Of a DNA stretch of 30,405 nt, positions 6,715 through 14,627 are shown piece by piece. Origin of the DNA: an uncultured Dorea sp. (lineage in GTDB: Bacteria > Bacillota > Clostridia > Lachnospirales > Lachnospiraceae). Positions within the stretch are counted from its first letter, which is position 1. Each line of letters starts with the position of its first letter. The stretch covers positions 1 through 30,405 of the forward strand of contig CAJUBG010000046.1 of NCBI GenBank assembly GCA_910584575.1. Direction: 5' to 3'. The notes beneath the pieces were generated by a model. The model had not been told where the DNA came from. It was given only the letters and a program-made list of their open reading frames with translations, and did no database searches. The position numbers and the translations under genes were made by a program.

Positions 6715-6787
6715 AAATACGCAACTCCTTCTAAACATCAAATTTCTTGGTCGTATGTTTTTTTATGAAATTCCTGTGTTTTATCAT

Positions 6788-7390
6788 CTATTCAGGCTGT
6801 TCGTCAAAACGTCTGTCTTTATAATAATATTCTTCATCCCGTTCATTAATTTCACGATATACTTTACATGGGCTTCCAAATGCGACCACATTCTCCGGAA
6901 TATCCTTTGTTACCACTGAGCCTGCTCCTATGACAGAATTTTCTCCGATTGTAACACCTGGGAGAATAATTACATTTGCCCCAATCCATACATTATCTTT
7001 CACGGTAATAGGAAACGAATACATGCCGTCAGCCCGATGCTTCGGATGGATGGGATGTCCGGTTGTGCTGAATGTTACGTTAGGGCCAATGAGGACATGC
7101 TTTCCGATGGTTATTTTCCAGTCGTCAATCAAAGTCAGGTTCATATTAGCATAGGTTCCCTCTCCGATGGACACATATTTCCCGACCGCAGCCGTAAGGG
7201 GCGGGACAATCCATACATTTTCACCAACGTATCCAAAGATATCCGTAAGAAGGGCGGCGCGCCCTTCCATATCCTCCGGCGGCAGATTGTTAAACTGACT
7301 CACCAGTTTTTTCGTATGCGACTGCAAAGCCATATTTTCTTCATCATCGCCCCAAAGATATCCATTTTTCATTTTTTCCTGTTCTGTCAT
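6788..7390 (-). CDS. Maltose/galactoside O-acetyltransferase family protein
   Basis: A 200-residue member of the NodL/LacA/Maa family, which transfers acetyl from acetyl-CoA to a sugar hydroxyl in the cytoplasm. The N-terminal maltose-acetyltransferase domain (MKNGYLWGDDEENM, about 7-60) is followed by left-handed beta-helix hexapeptide repeats. The catalytic histidine is His112 in TTGHPIHP. The C-terminal coil has VIGAGSVVTKDIPENVVAFGSPCKVYR, complete for the family. GGGAGG precedes the ATG. It is divergent from the rhodanese gene; a TACAAT -10 (7420-7425) with GTGATA as -35 overlaps a Crp-like palindrome, suggesting shared control. Sugar substrate is not deducible. Confidence 0.9.
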   Translation of the reverse strand: MTEQEKMKNGYLWGDDEENMALQSHTKKLVSQFNNLPPEDMEGRAALLTDIFGYVGENVWIVPPLTAAVGKYVSIGEGTYANMNLTLIDDWKITIGKHVLIGPNVTFSTTGHPIHPKHRADGMYSFPITVKDNVWIGANVIILPGVTIGENSVIGAGSVVTKDIPENVVAFGSPCKVYREINERDEEYYYKDRRFDEQPE

Positions 7391-7419
7391 TTTGCGCCTC
7401 CCAAAACTAAGTTTTATTT

Positions 7420-7448
7420 ATTGTAACATAAAAACGTGACTTTATCAC
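7420..7448 (-). promoter_or_regulatory. Likely promoter of the acetyltransferase gene
   Basis: On the minus strand GTGATA (7443-7448), a 17-bp spacer and TACAAT (7420-7425) fit a sigma-A promoter with a poor -35. The -35 sits inside the palindrome at 7435-7449. Confidence 0.4.
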
Positions 7449-7449
7449 G
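7435..7449. promoter_or_regulatory. Crp/Fnr-type palindrome upstream of the rhodanese genes
   Basis: CGTGA-N5-TCACG is a perfect 5-bp dyad. Its centre (7442) is about 41 bp before the start predicted from the TATGAT -10 at 7471-7476, the class II activator position for Crp/Fnr proteins. The Crp/Fnr regulator encoded 2 kb downstream has the RExxxR recognition-helix pattern that reads GTGA half sites in E. coli CRP. Confidence 0.5.
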
Positions 7450-7506
7450 GAAAGATTTTCAGAAATCGGCTATGATAAATCTATCAAAAAGATTTGAGGT
7501 GATGAG

Positions 7507-7827
7507 ATGAATTTTTTTAATTTATTCCAAAAGCCGGATATTGACCAGGGAGTTCGGGAATATGAAGCTGCATCCGGTGCAATTCTTCTGGATGTGCGTA
7601 CCTCCGAGGAATATCAGGAGGGGCATATTTCCGACAGCAAAAATGTTCCTCTCCAATCTCTTAACGGGATAGGGGCGGTTACAGCCAAAAAGGATACACC
7701 TATTTTTGTCTATTGTTATTCTGGCAGCAGAAGCCGTCAGGCGGTAAGCATTCTTCAAAGGATGGGTTATACCAATGTGAAAAACATAGGCGGAATTGCC
7801 TCTTATACAGGAAAGGTGGTGCAGTAA
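7507..7827 (+). CDS. Single-domain rhodanese-like protein
   Basis: A 106-residue cytoplasmic rhodanese that carries sulfane sulfur as a persulfide on its active cysteine. The domain is complete: LLDVRTSEEYQEGHI (CH2A-type) and the active loop around Cys70 (YCYSGSRSRQA), ending GGIASYTGKV. GAGGTG precedes the ATG. The stop is one base from the start of the CoA-disulfide-reductase/rhodanese gene, so the two are an operon and likely hand persulfide sulfur from one to the other. A Crp-like site upstream suggests activation by the nearby Crp/Fnr protein. Confidence 0.9.
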   Translation: MNFFNLFQKPDIDQGVREYEAASGAILLDVRTSEEYQEGHISDSKNVPLQSLNGIGAVTAKKDTPIFVYCYSGSRSRQAVSILQRMGYTNVKNIGGIASYTGKVVQ

Positions 7828-7828
7828 A

Positions 7829-9520
7829 ATGAAAGTTGTTATTGTTGGAGGAGTAGCGGGCGGCGCTACTGCGGCTGCCCGTATCCGCAGGCTGGACGAA
7901 CAGGCAGAAATCGTAGTCTTTGAACGGTCAGGTTATATTTCCTATGCTAATTGCGGCCTTCCTTATTACATCGGAGGAGTGATTACCGACCCGGACGAAC
8001 TGACTTTGCAGACACCCCAGAGTTTCTTTTCACGTTTTCACATAGAAATGAAGGTTCATCATGAAGTTACTGCCGTCCATCCGGACAGAAAGACGGTTTC
8101 CGTAAAGAATACGGAATCGGGAGAAGAATTTGAGGAAAACTATGACAAACTGATTCTTTCGCCAGGAGCAAAACCTTCAAAGCCCCGCCTGCCGGGTGTG
8201 GGAATAGATAGACTCTTTACTCTGCGGACTGTGGAAGATACCTTCCGGATAAAACAGTATATTGATAAAAACCATCCTAAGTCTGCCGTGCTGGCAGGCG
8301 GCGGTTTTATTGGACTGGAGCTGACGGAGAATCTACGCGAGCTTGGAATGGATGTTACCATTGTCCAGCGTCCGAAACAGCTTATGAGACCCTTTGATTC
8401 GGATATGGCGGCTATGATTCATGGCGAAATGAGAAAGCATGGCGTGAGGCTTATGATGGGCTGTACCGTGGAGGGATTCCTTAAAAAAGATGAAGGCGTG
8501 GAGGTGCTGCTGAAGGACGAACCGCCGCTTTATGCCGATATGGTGGTAATGGCCATTGGCGTCACGCCGGATACCTGCCTGGCCAGAGAAGCCGGTCTTG
8601 AACTGGGAATCAAGGGCAGCATTGTAGTGAATGACAGAATGGAGACATCTGTTTCGGATATCTATGCAGTAGGAGATGCCGTGCAGGTGAAACACTATGT
8701 TACTGGGGAAGAAACGCTTATTTCTCTGGCAGGACCGGCAAACAAGCAGGGACGCATTGCGGCTGATAATATATGCGGCGGCGACAGCCATTATCTGGGC
8801 AGCCAGGGCAGTTCTGTCATTAAGGTATTTGATATAACAGCGGCCACGACCGGTATCAATGAGGCAAATGCAAGGAAATCGGGGGTGGATGCGGATAAGG
8901 TCATTCTCTCGCCTATGAGCCATGCGGGCTATTACCCCGGCGGCAGGCTGATGACAATGAAGATTGTTTTTGAAAAAAACACCTATCGGCTGCTGGGCGC
9001 GCAAATCATAGGGTATGAAGGCGTTGATAAGCGTATTGACGTACTATCCGCCGCAATCCATGCAGGAATGTCGGCAATTCAGTTGAAAGACCTTGATCTG
9101 GCATATGCGCCTCCATATTCTTCGGCAAAAGACCCGGTGAATATGGCAGGATTTATGGTTGAAAATATTGCGGCGGGTATTTTGAAGCAATTCCATGTGG
9201 AGGATATTGCCGGACTGCCCCGCGACGGCAGTATAACTATGCTGGACGTCCGTACCGAATGGGAATATCGTCACGGACACATAGAAGGCTTTGTGAATAT
9301 CCCAGTGGATGAACTTAGGGAGAGGCTTAATGAAATCGAGAAAGAAAAACCGGCATATGTCATCTGCCAGAGTGGATTGCGCAGTTATATTGCCTGCAGA
9401 ATTCTGAACGGATATGGCATAGAAGCGTACAATTTTTCAGGAGGGTTCCGGTTCTATGAGGCAGCCGCACAGGACAGAAGCCTGACAGAATCTTCTGCCG
9501 CATGTGGTATGGACAGATAA
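7829..9520 (+). CDS. CoA-disulfide/persulfide reductase with C-terminal rhodanese domain
   Basis: A 563-residue flavoprotein of the CoADR-Rhd type, which reduces CoA-disulfide, CoA-persulfide or polysulfide with NAD(P)H. FAD binding is shown by VVIVGGVAGGATAAARIRRL (residues 3-22). The single active cysteine is Cys42 in SYANCGLPYYIGG, the hallmark of CoADR rather than of two-cysteine disulfide reductases. A second nucleotide fold has AVLAGGGFIGLE; the FAD closing motif is DIYAVGDAV. The rhodanese domain occupies about 465-550, with Cys513 in ICQSGLRS. The start at 7829 follows AGGAAAGGTGG. With the upstream rhodanese gene it forms a persulfide-handling module; physiological substrate is inference. 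Confidence 0.92.
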   Translation: MKVVIVGGVAGGATAAARIRRLDEQAEIVVFERSGYISYANCGLPYYIGGVITDPDELTLQTPQSFFSRFHIEMKVHHEVTAVHPDRKTVSVKNTESGEEFEENYDKLILSPGAKPSKPRLPGVGIDRLFTLRTVEDTFRIKQYIDKNHPKSAVLAGGGFIGLELTENLRELGMDVTIVQRPKQLMRPFDSDMAAMIHGEMRKHGVRLMMGCTVEGFLKKDEGVEVLLKDEPPLYADMVVMAIGVTPDTCLAREAGLELGIKGSIVVNDRMETSVSDIYAVGDAVQVKHYVTGEETLISLAGPANKQGRIAADNICGGDSHYLGSQGSSVIKVFDITAATTGINEANARKSGVDADKVILSPMSHAGYYPGGRLMTMKIVFEKNTYRLLGAQIIGYEGVDKRIDVLSAAIHAGMSAIQLKDLDLAYAPPYSSAKDPVNMAGFMVENIAAGILKQFHVEDIAGLPRDGSITMLDVRTEWEYRHGHIEGFVNIPVDELRERLNEIEKEKPAYVICQSGLRSYIACRILNGYGIEAYNFSGGFRFYEAAAQDRSLTESSAACGMDR

Positions 9521-9551
9521 CAAAAACACCCGCTGTACTTTTGGCGGGTGT
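9521..9551 (-). terminator. Intrinsic terminator of the Crp/Fnr gene
   Basis: ACACCCGC (9526-9533) pairs perfectly with GCGGGTGT (9544-9551). On the minus strand the stem is followed by TTTTTG, so it ends transcription of the Crp/Fnr gene. It lies between two convergent genes; in the plus direction there is no T-run. Confidence 0.75.
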
Positions 9552-9571
9552 CTGCTGCGTATGTTCGGAAT

Positions 9572-10231
9572 TCAGGAATCGCAGATAGCGTTTAATTTGG
9601 GAATATCCGTAACTTCGACAACACCGCGGGCTAACCGGAGTATCCCCTCCTTCTGGAAATAGTGGAGCATTCGGGTAACGACCTCGCGGTGTGTACCCAG
9701 ATGGCAGGCAATGCCTTCATGGGTGATTTTCAGATCATTCGTACCTTCAATAGAAGTTTCCTCAAGAAGAAAGGCGGCAATGCGTTTGTCCATACTTTTC
9801 CACATAATCTGTTCCATGAGCCACATGACCTCAGAAAACCGAGCCGCCATAATTTCGTTTGTATAGTTTGCTGCCGGGGCCGAAGTTTCCATGATTTGTT
9901 TATAGATTTCTGCCGGAATGATCCAAAACCTGGTATCCTTTTCCGCTTCAATCGTAATATCGAACTGGATGCTGCGTATCATGCAGGAGGCGGAGAGAAG
10001 ACAGATATCTAAATCAAACAGGCGGTAAATGGTCACTTCCCGTCCCTCGTCAGAAAGGATGTATGCCCGAAACTGCCCGGATTTTATAACAATAAGGCCG
10101 GTACAATCCATTCCGCCGCTATGTATGGTTTCTCCTTTTTTTACAGAACGGCAGATAAGGCTTTTGTCGATTGTATTTTGCTGTGAAGGTGTCAGTTTCG
10201 TCCATAGTGGAAAACATTCTTGAAATTCCAT
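9572..10231 (-). CDS. Crp/Fnr-family transcriptional regulator
   Basis: A 219-residue regulator with an N-terminal cyclic-nucleotide-binding-like beta-barrel (about 15-120), a long dimerisation helix (about 122-150) and a winged HTH. The recognition helix THREVVTRML has Arg182, Glu183 and Arg187, the same spacing as the RExxxR of E. coli CRP, predicting a GTGA-type half site. Seven cysteines are present (6, 27, 43, 77, 83, 176, 217) but not the N-terminal cluster pattern of FNR. The ligand-binding phosphate cassette of CRP is not evident. AGGAGG is 10 nt upstream of the ATG at 10231. It is convergent with the CoADR-rhodanese operon and probably controls it. Confidence 0.88.
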   Translation of the reverse strand: MEFQECFPLWTKLTPSQQNTIDKSLICRSVKKGETIHSGGMDCTGLIVIKSGQFRAYILSDEGREVTIYRLFDLDICLLSASCMIRSIQFDITIEAEKDTRFWIIPAEIYKQIMETSAPAANYTNEIMAARFSEVMWLMEQIMWKSMDKRIAAFLLEETSIEGTNDLKITHEGIACHLGTHREVVTRMLHYFQKEGILRLARGVVEVTDIPKLNAICDS

Positions 10232-10332
10232 CTGCTTTGATCCTCCTGTCATAGATTAAAACATTTTTGTGCAAATCAGCCAAAAACAATTATTACAAGT
10301 TTGCCGATTGCAGATATTGGAATATTTCATAT

Positions 10333-10361
10333 ATAATACAATGTAGAAATCAAAATATCAA
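10333..10361 (-). promoter_or_regulatory. Promoter of the Crp/Fnr gene
   Basis: On the minus strand TTGATA (10356-10361), 17 bp and TATTAT (10333-10338) form a strong sigma-A promoter, giving a 5' leader of roughly 95 nt before the ATG. Confidence 0.6.
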
Positions 10362-10379
10362 CAAAAAATTTTTGGCGAA

Positions 10380-11288
10380 TCAAAGCTTCTGCCGTGCAAT
10401 CCGGATAAAATCCCGCGCATATACCGGAAGGTAAGCCCCTTTCCGGTATGCAATCGTCAAGGTGCTGAAAGTCCCTTCATCACCCACGGAAAAGCAAAGT
10501 GGCTTTTTAAGGAGTTCAATATTTTTCATATAATTTTCCGGAATAAAACACAGCCCTAGCCCTTTTTGGCAGAGCTTGACGCAGGTTACGGTATTCCTTG
10601 TGCGTATAGGGACCAACGGTTCAATCCCGTACTTTTCAAATAATTCCAGCGCAACCTGTCCCGTAGTCTGCTCCGGAAAATGCAGAATAAACGGCTCTTG
10701 GGCCAAAAGCCTCAAATCAATCCACGGGTACCTCATGCCGTTTCTTTGAACACCCAAATCCGCCAGCGGATGGCCGGCTGGCATCACAAGCAGCACTTCT
10801 TCTTTCAGAAGTGTTTCATACTCCAGCTTCGGATGGGGTTTTGCTTCGTTAAAAATCCCAAAATCAAGCTGGTCGTCCAAAAGCAGCTTCTCCTGTATTG
10901 CATAGGTCTCCTCCCTCAGATTCACCCTCACCCCCGGATACTGTTCGTGAAATACCTCCATAATCTGGGGAACCATACAAGAACTGCGCATCAGCGGAAA
11001 CGCAATATTAAGCTCACCCTCATTGCAGGAGGTCAGATCTTTTAATTCCTTCTCCCAATCCTGATTCACTGCCAGCACTTTTCTGGCATACTCCATATAC
11101 CTCCGCCCCAGATAAGTGGCTATGTAGCTGTTCCCGCTGCGGGCAAACAGTTTCCCGCCGACCTCCCGTTCCAGTTTTTGCAGATATTTTGTCAGTGTCG
11201 GCTGTGAGATATAAAGCTCTTGCGCCGCTTTGGTAAGATTTTGATGCTTTGCAATACATAAGATATAGTTCATTTCTTTAAAATTCAT
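10380..11288 (-). CDS. LysR-family regulator, likely of the purine genes
   Basis: A 302-residue LysR-type regulator. The N-terminal HTH is clear (MNYILCIAKHQNLTKAAQEL, YISQPTLTKYLQKLEREVGG). The remainder is the two-lobed substrate-binding fold (LNIAFPLMRSSCMVPQIMEV, then LLKEEVLLVMPAGHPLA). The start at 11288 is preceded by GGGAGA at 8 nt. It is divergent from the purine permease/adenine deaminase operon, and an imperfect dyad (11336-11357) sits immediately upstream of that operon's promoter, the usual arrangement for a LysR activator. The effector is unknown; a purine or a breakdown product is plausible inference. Confidence 0.9.
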   Translation of the reverse strand: MNFKEMNYILCIAKHQNLTKAAQELYISQPTLTKYLQKLEREVGGKLFARSGNSYIATYLGRRYMEYARKVLAVNQDWEKELKDLTSCNEGELNIAFPLMRSSCMVPQIMEVFHEQYPGVRVNLREETYAIQEKLLLDDQLDFGIFNEAKPHPKLEYETLLKEEVLLVMPAGHPLADLGVQRNGMRYPWIDLRLLAQEPFILHFPEQTTGQVALELFEKYGIEPLVPIRTRNTVTCVKLCQKGLGLCFIPENYMKNIELLKKPLCFSVGDEGTFSTLTIAYRKGAYLPVYARDFIRIARQKL

Positions 11289-11335
11289 GGTATAAGTCTC
11301 CCTGAGATTCAAAATGCAATAATATTCCGATTTGG

Positions 11336-11357
11336 CATAGTTTTTATGGAAAATATG
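11336..11357. promoter_or_regulatory. Candidate LysR binding dyad
   Basis: A 22-bp imperfect palindrome from CATA (11336-11339) to TATG (11354-11357), 16 of 22 positions symmetric. It lies just upstream of the permease -35, centred near -50 from the predicted start of transcription, fitting a LysR activation site. Confidence 0.45.
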
Positions 11358-11359
11358 AA

Positions 11360-11389
11360 TTGGACATTCTATTTTTATCATCATACAAT
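11360..11389 (+). promoter_or_regulatory. Promoter of the purine permease/adenine deaminase operon
   Basis: TTGGAC (11360-11365), an 18-bp spacer and TACAAT (11384-11389). The leader to the ATG is only about 35 nt, too short for a purine riboswitch, so control is probably through LysR. Confidence 0.55.
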
Positions 11390-11428
11390 AAACATTGAAC
11401 AATTATCAAGAGAAAAGGAGTATTGCAA

Positions 11429-12733
11429 ATGAAAAACTGGCTCGAAAAACAATTTAAACTGTCAGATTTCCACACGGACATAAAAACTGAGCTTCTGGCG
11501 GGGCTGACCACATTTGTCACCATGGCGTATGTCCTTGCCACTGTTCCTAATATTCTTGGCGGGGCAAATCTGGACAAGCATGTTACTCTCACAGCTATGG
11601 TGCTTCTGATTGTACTGACAAGCTGTGCCATGGCGCTGTATACCAATCGTCCCTTTGCTCTGGCGCCGGGTCTTGGAAGCGTGGGAATTGTGGCTTCTAT
11701 GATTTCAAATGAGGGAATCAGCGCGCCTATTGCGGCAGGCGTCATTTTCTGGAGTGGTATCCTGTTTATCGTGATTTCTTTCCTGGGGCTTCGGGAAGCC
11801 GTTGTAAGGGTAATTCCTGTCAGCATGAAGCATGCGGTCAGCGCGGGTATCGGACTGTTTATCGCCCTTCTGGGTGCGAAAAATTGCGGACTGATTGTGG
11901 CAAATGCAGACAAAAATAACCTGGCATTCGGAGAGCTGTCCTCTCCATCAGTCATTGTGGCTGTCATTGGATTTATATTACTTCTTATTATAAAAGTGCG
12001 TAATGTTCCGGGAGGAATGATTCTGGCAATCCTGGCAACCACGGTTATCGGTATTCCGTTTGGGGTGACAAAGCTTCCGGAGAGCCTGTTCTCCCTGCCT
12101 GCCAATATCGGAAAACAATTCCTGCAGGTAGATTTTCTTGGGGCATTGAACTTCGCATATATTCCGTTTTTGATTGCGCTGTTTGTGCCGGATTTCTTCT
12201 CCACATTCGGAACCGTACTCGGTGTGGGCGCGAAAGCCGGATATTTGGACGAGGACGGTAATCTGCCGGACATTGACAAATGCTTTAAAGTAGATGCAGT
12301 TGCAACCAGCTTCGGCGCACTGTTTACAATGCCGAGTATGACGACATATCTAGAGTCCTCCGCAGGTGTGGAGGCAGGCGGGAAAACAGGGCTGACTGTT
12401 GTTTTTACGAGTATTTTCTTTGCACTGTCACTGTTTTTGGCGCCGCTTGCGCTCATCATCCCGTCTGCGGCTACGGGTCCGGTTTTGATTTTCATCGGTA
12501 TCAATATGTTAAGCGGTATGCGGAATGTGAATTACTCTGACATCACAGAATATATCCCTGCGTTTATCTGCGTCACATTTACGATTTTTGCAAATAATAT
12601 TGCAAACGGAATCTGTGTGGCCCTTCCGGCATACTTGATTATGAAGATTGCCGCCGGGAAAATCAAAGAAATCCAGCCTGTGATGTACGTCCTTGTGGCG
12701 GTGTGCCTGCTGTATTTTTACACGATTATTTAA
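11429..12733 (+). CDS. NCS2 purine permease (AzgA/PbuG-like)
   Basis: A 434-residue inner-membrane nucleobase:cation symporter with about 12-14 hydrophobic segments. Family signatures are at the start (TELLAGLTTFVTMAYVLATV), in ALAPGLGSVG and in the later FGALFTMPSMTTYLESSAGVEAGGKTG region typical of the AzgA/PbuG adenine-hypoxanthine-guanine branch rather than the xanthine/uracil branch. The ATG at 11429 follows AAGGAG by 8 nt; an in-frame TTG at 11423 is too close to that site. It is co-transcribed with adenine deaminase (15 bp between stop and start). Together they would import adenine and convert it to hypoxanthine. Confidence 0.9.
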   Translation: MKNWLEKQFKLSDFHTDIKTELLAGLTTFVTMAYVLATVPNILGGANLDKHVTLTAMVLLIVLTSCAMALYTNRPFALAPGLGSVGIVASMISNEGISAPIAAGVIFWSGILFIVISFLGLREAVVRVIPVSMKHAVSAGIGLFIALLGAKNCGLIVANADKNNLAFGELSSPSVIVAVIGFILLLIIKVRNVPGGMILAILATTVIGIPFGVTKLPESLFSLPANIGKQFLQVDFLGALNFAYIPFLIALFVPDFFSTFGTVLGVGAKAGYLDEDGNLPDIDKCFKVDAVATSFGALFTMPSMTTYLESSAGVEAGGKTGLTVVFTSIFFALSLFLAPLALIIPSAATGPVLIFIGINMLSGMRNVNYSDITEYIPAFICVTFTIFANNIANGICVALPAYLIMKIAAGKIKEIQPVMYVLVAVCLLYFYTII

Positions 12734-12748
12734 GTGGGAGGAAACATT

Positions 12749-14464
12749 ATGGAAGCTGTTTCTTTGCTGATTAAAAATGCAAAGGTATTTAATACTTACC
12801 TGAAGAAATTCATTCCTGCGGATGTTTCTGTGAAAGACGGAAAATTCTATTACATTGACCGAGAGCAGGATACAGCCTTTCATGCCGATACCGTACTGGA
12901 CGCCGGAGGAAAGTATATGATACCGGGACTTGTGGATATTCACATGCATATTGAGAGCTCTATGCTGACGCCCGAACCCTTTGGGAATTGTGTTGCGGCA
13001 TACGGTGTAACCACGGTTGTATCTGAACCCCATGAGATGGCAAATGTGAAGGGAACCCGTGGAATTCTGGAAATGATTTCGGCGGCAAAGAATGCGCCAA
13101 TCGATATTTTCTACGGGATTCCAAGCAGCGTGCCCTCCACGGACGAACGGCTGGAAACCACAGGAGGAATCATTGACTGTAACGCTATGAAGCACCTGTT
13201 GGATGAGAAGGACGTTGTCTGCGTCGGAGAGATTATGAATTACCGGCAGATTATCCGTGAAAATAATCTGGAGATAACAAAGTTTCTGGACTATCTGCGG
13301 GAGGAGTATCCGGGATATGTGATAGAGGGACACTGTCCGTCCCTTCTTGGGCTTGATCTTGCTAAGTTTTTATATCTGGGAATCGACGGCGACCATACTG
13401 AGCATACTCTGGAGGAAGTGAAGCAGCGTATTGAGAACGGAATGTTCTTTGAGATTCAGGATAAAATGCTAAAGCCAGAGGTATTAGAATATATTTGTGA
13501 GAATCAGCTCTATGAGTATTGCGGGTTTGTAACAGACGATACCATGGCGGACGTCCTATACGAAAAGGGGCAGTTGAATTATGTTGTGCAGAAGGCAGTG
13601 GAGGCCGGATTTCCTGTGGAAATGGCAATCTACTGCGCGACTTACACTCCGAGCCGGCGGATGCATCTCTACGACAGGGGCGTAATCGCCCCTGGAAAAC
13701 TGGCAGATTTTGTTCTTCTGGAATCGCCGGAGGTAATAAAGCCCTCATATGTATATAAAAACGGTGTTCAGATTTTCAGCCGGAAAAACAGAAATGAGCT
13801 TGCAGCGTCCTATCAGTTTCCGGCAGATTTTTATCAGAGTGTATGCCTGCCTCCGGTGACCCTTAAGGATTTTCAGGTTAAGGCGGATACGGACAAAGAA
13901 GAAGTTGCTGTGCGCGTGATCGAGGTGCATCCTGACCGGACGCAGACAACAGAGAAGCTGGTTTCTATGCCTGTGCGCAATCACATGCTGGATTGGGAAA
14001 ACAGAGGATGTCTGTTAGCGATGGTTCTGGAGCGCCATGGCAAGAATGGGAATATTGGATACGGTTTTATTACCGGCGCATGCCTGAACTCAGGCGCCGT
14101 GGCAACCACATACTTTCATGATCACCATAATCTTTTTGTTGCAGGAGATTGTCCGGCAGATATGCTGTTGGCTGTAAGACGGATTCAAGAATTGCAGGGG
14201 GGATTTTTAACCGTTAAGGACGGCAGAATCCTTGCTGAGCTTGGGCTGCCTGTATGCGGTATACTTTCCGAAAAAGGGGTTAAGGATACTGCTCTTGGAC
14301 TGAAAAAGGTTCGTGAAAGCCTGCGAGCGCTCGGTTACCGGCACAGTAACCCGATTATGTCCCTTGGAACCCTTGGGCTGCCGGTAAGTCCTGCTCTGAA
14401 GCTGACCGACATGGGGCTTGTGGATGTAAGGCAGAGTGTGGTTGTACCGCTGATTGCGGAGTAA
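12749..14464 (+). CDS. ade: Adenine deaminase-like amidohydrolase
   Basis: A 571-residue metal-dependent amidohydrolase of the adenine deaminase family (adenine + water gives hypoxanthine + ammonia). Visible motifs in order: PGLVDIHMHIESSML with metal ligands His65 and His67; VVSEPHEMANV; VGEIMNY with the bridging glutamate; IEGHCPSL; and GDHTEHTLEEV for the later Asp/His. GVIAPGKLADFVLLE ends the barrel, and a C-terminal adenine-deaminase domain follows (GFITGACLNSGAVATT region). The usual SDHE and REGS stretches are replaced by GDHTEH and EIQD, so substrate preference could differ from B. subtilis AdeC. GGGAGG precedes the ATG at 12749. Part of the permease operon. Confidence 0.85.
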   Translation: MEAVSLLIKNAKVFNTYLKKFIPADVSVKDGKFYYIDREQDTAFHADTVLDAGGKYMIPGLVDIHMHIESSMLTPEPFGNCVAAYGVTTVVSEPHEMANVKGTRGILEMISAAKNAPIDIFYGIPSSVPSTDERLETTGGIIDCNAMKHLLDEKDVVCVGEIMNYRQIIRENNLEITKFLDYLREEYPGYVIEGHCPSLLGLDLAKFLYLGIDGDHTEHTLEEVKQRIENGMFFEIQDKMLKPEVLEYICENQLYEYCGFVTDDTMADVLYEKGQLNYVVQKAVEAGFPVEMAIYCATYTPSRRMHLYDRGVIAPGKLADFVLLESPEVIKPSYVYKNGVQIFSRKNRNELAASYQFPADFYQSVCLPPVTLKDFQVKADTDKEEVAVRVIEVHPDRTQTTEKLVSMPVRNHMLDWENRGCLLAMVLERHGKNGNIGYGFITGACLNSGAVATTYFHDHHNLFVAGDCPADMLLAVRRIQELQGGFLTVKDGRILAELGLPVCGILSEKGVKDTALGLKKVRESLRALGYRHSNPIMSLGTLGLPVSPALKLTDMGLVDVRQSVVVPLIAE

Positions 14465-14519
14465 TACTGCAATTTTTACCCAGAAACGACAGAATATTAC
14501 AAAAAACGATAATGTATCA

Positions 14520-14548
14520 TAGACTTTTTAATAATTATCTATTATAAT
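14520..14548 (+). promoter_or_regulatory. Promoter of the chemoreceptor gene
   Basis: TAGACT (14520-14525), 17 bp and a perfect TATAAT (14543-14548). It is followed by a T-rich leader of about 70 nt. No terminator was seen after the deaminase gene. Confidence 0.5.
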
Positions 14549-14627
14549 GAAATTAGTTACTTTTTTTCGGCTTTTTTTGTTGAAAAATAATAAAGGAATT
14601 TTTTAAATATGAGAGGAGTTTTTTGTA

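Noticed and set aside
7796..7828. Upstream start for the CoADR-rhodanese protein
   Set aside because: It lies inside the rhodanese gene. The start at 7829 has the ribosome site and begins right at the FAD-binding strand.
11390..11428. Purine riboswitch before the permease
   Set aside because: The leader is only about 39 nt and shows no aptamer-like three-way junction.
11344..12504. 386-codon open frame antisense to the purine permease
   Set aside because: The plus strand encodes an intact NCS2 permease over the same bases. The antisense translation is low complexity and lacks domains or a ribosome site.
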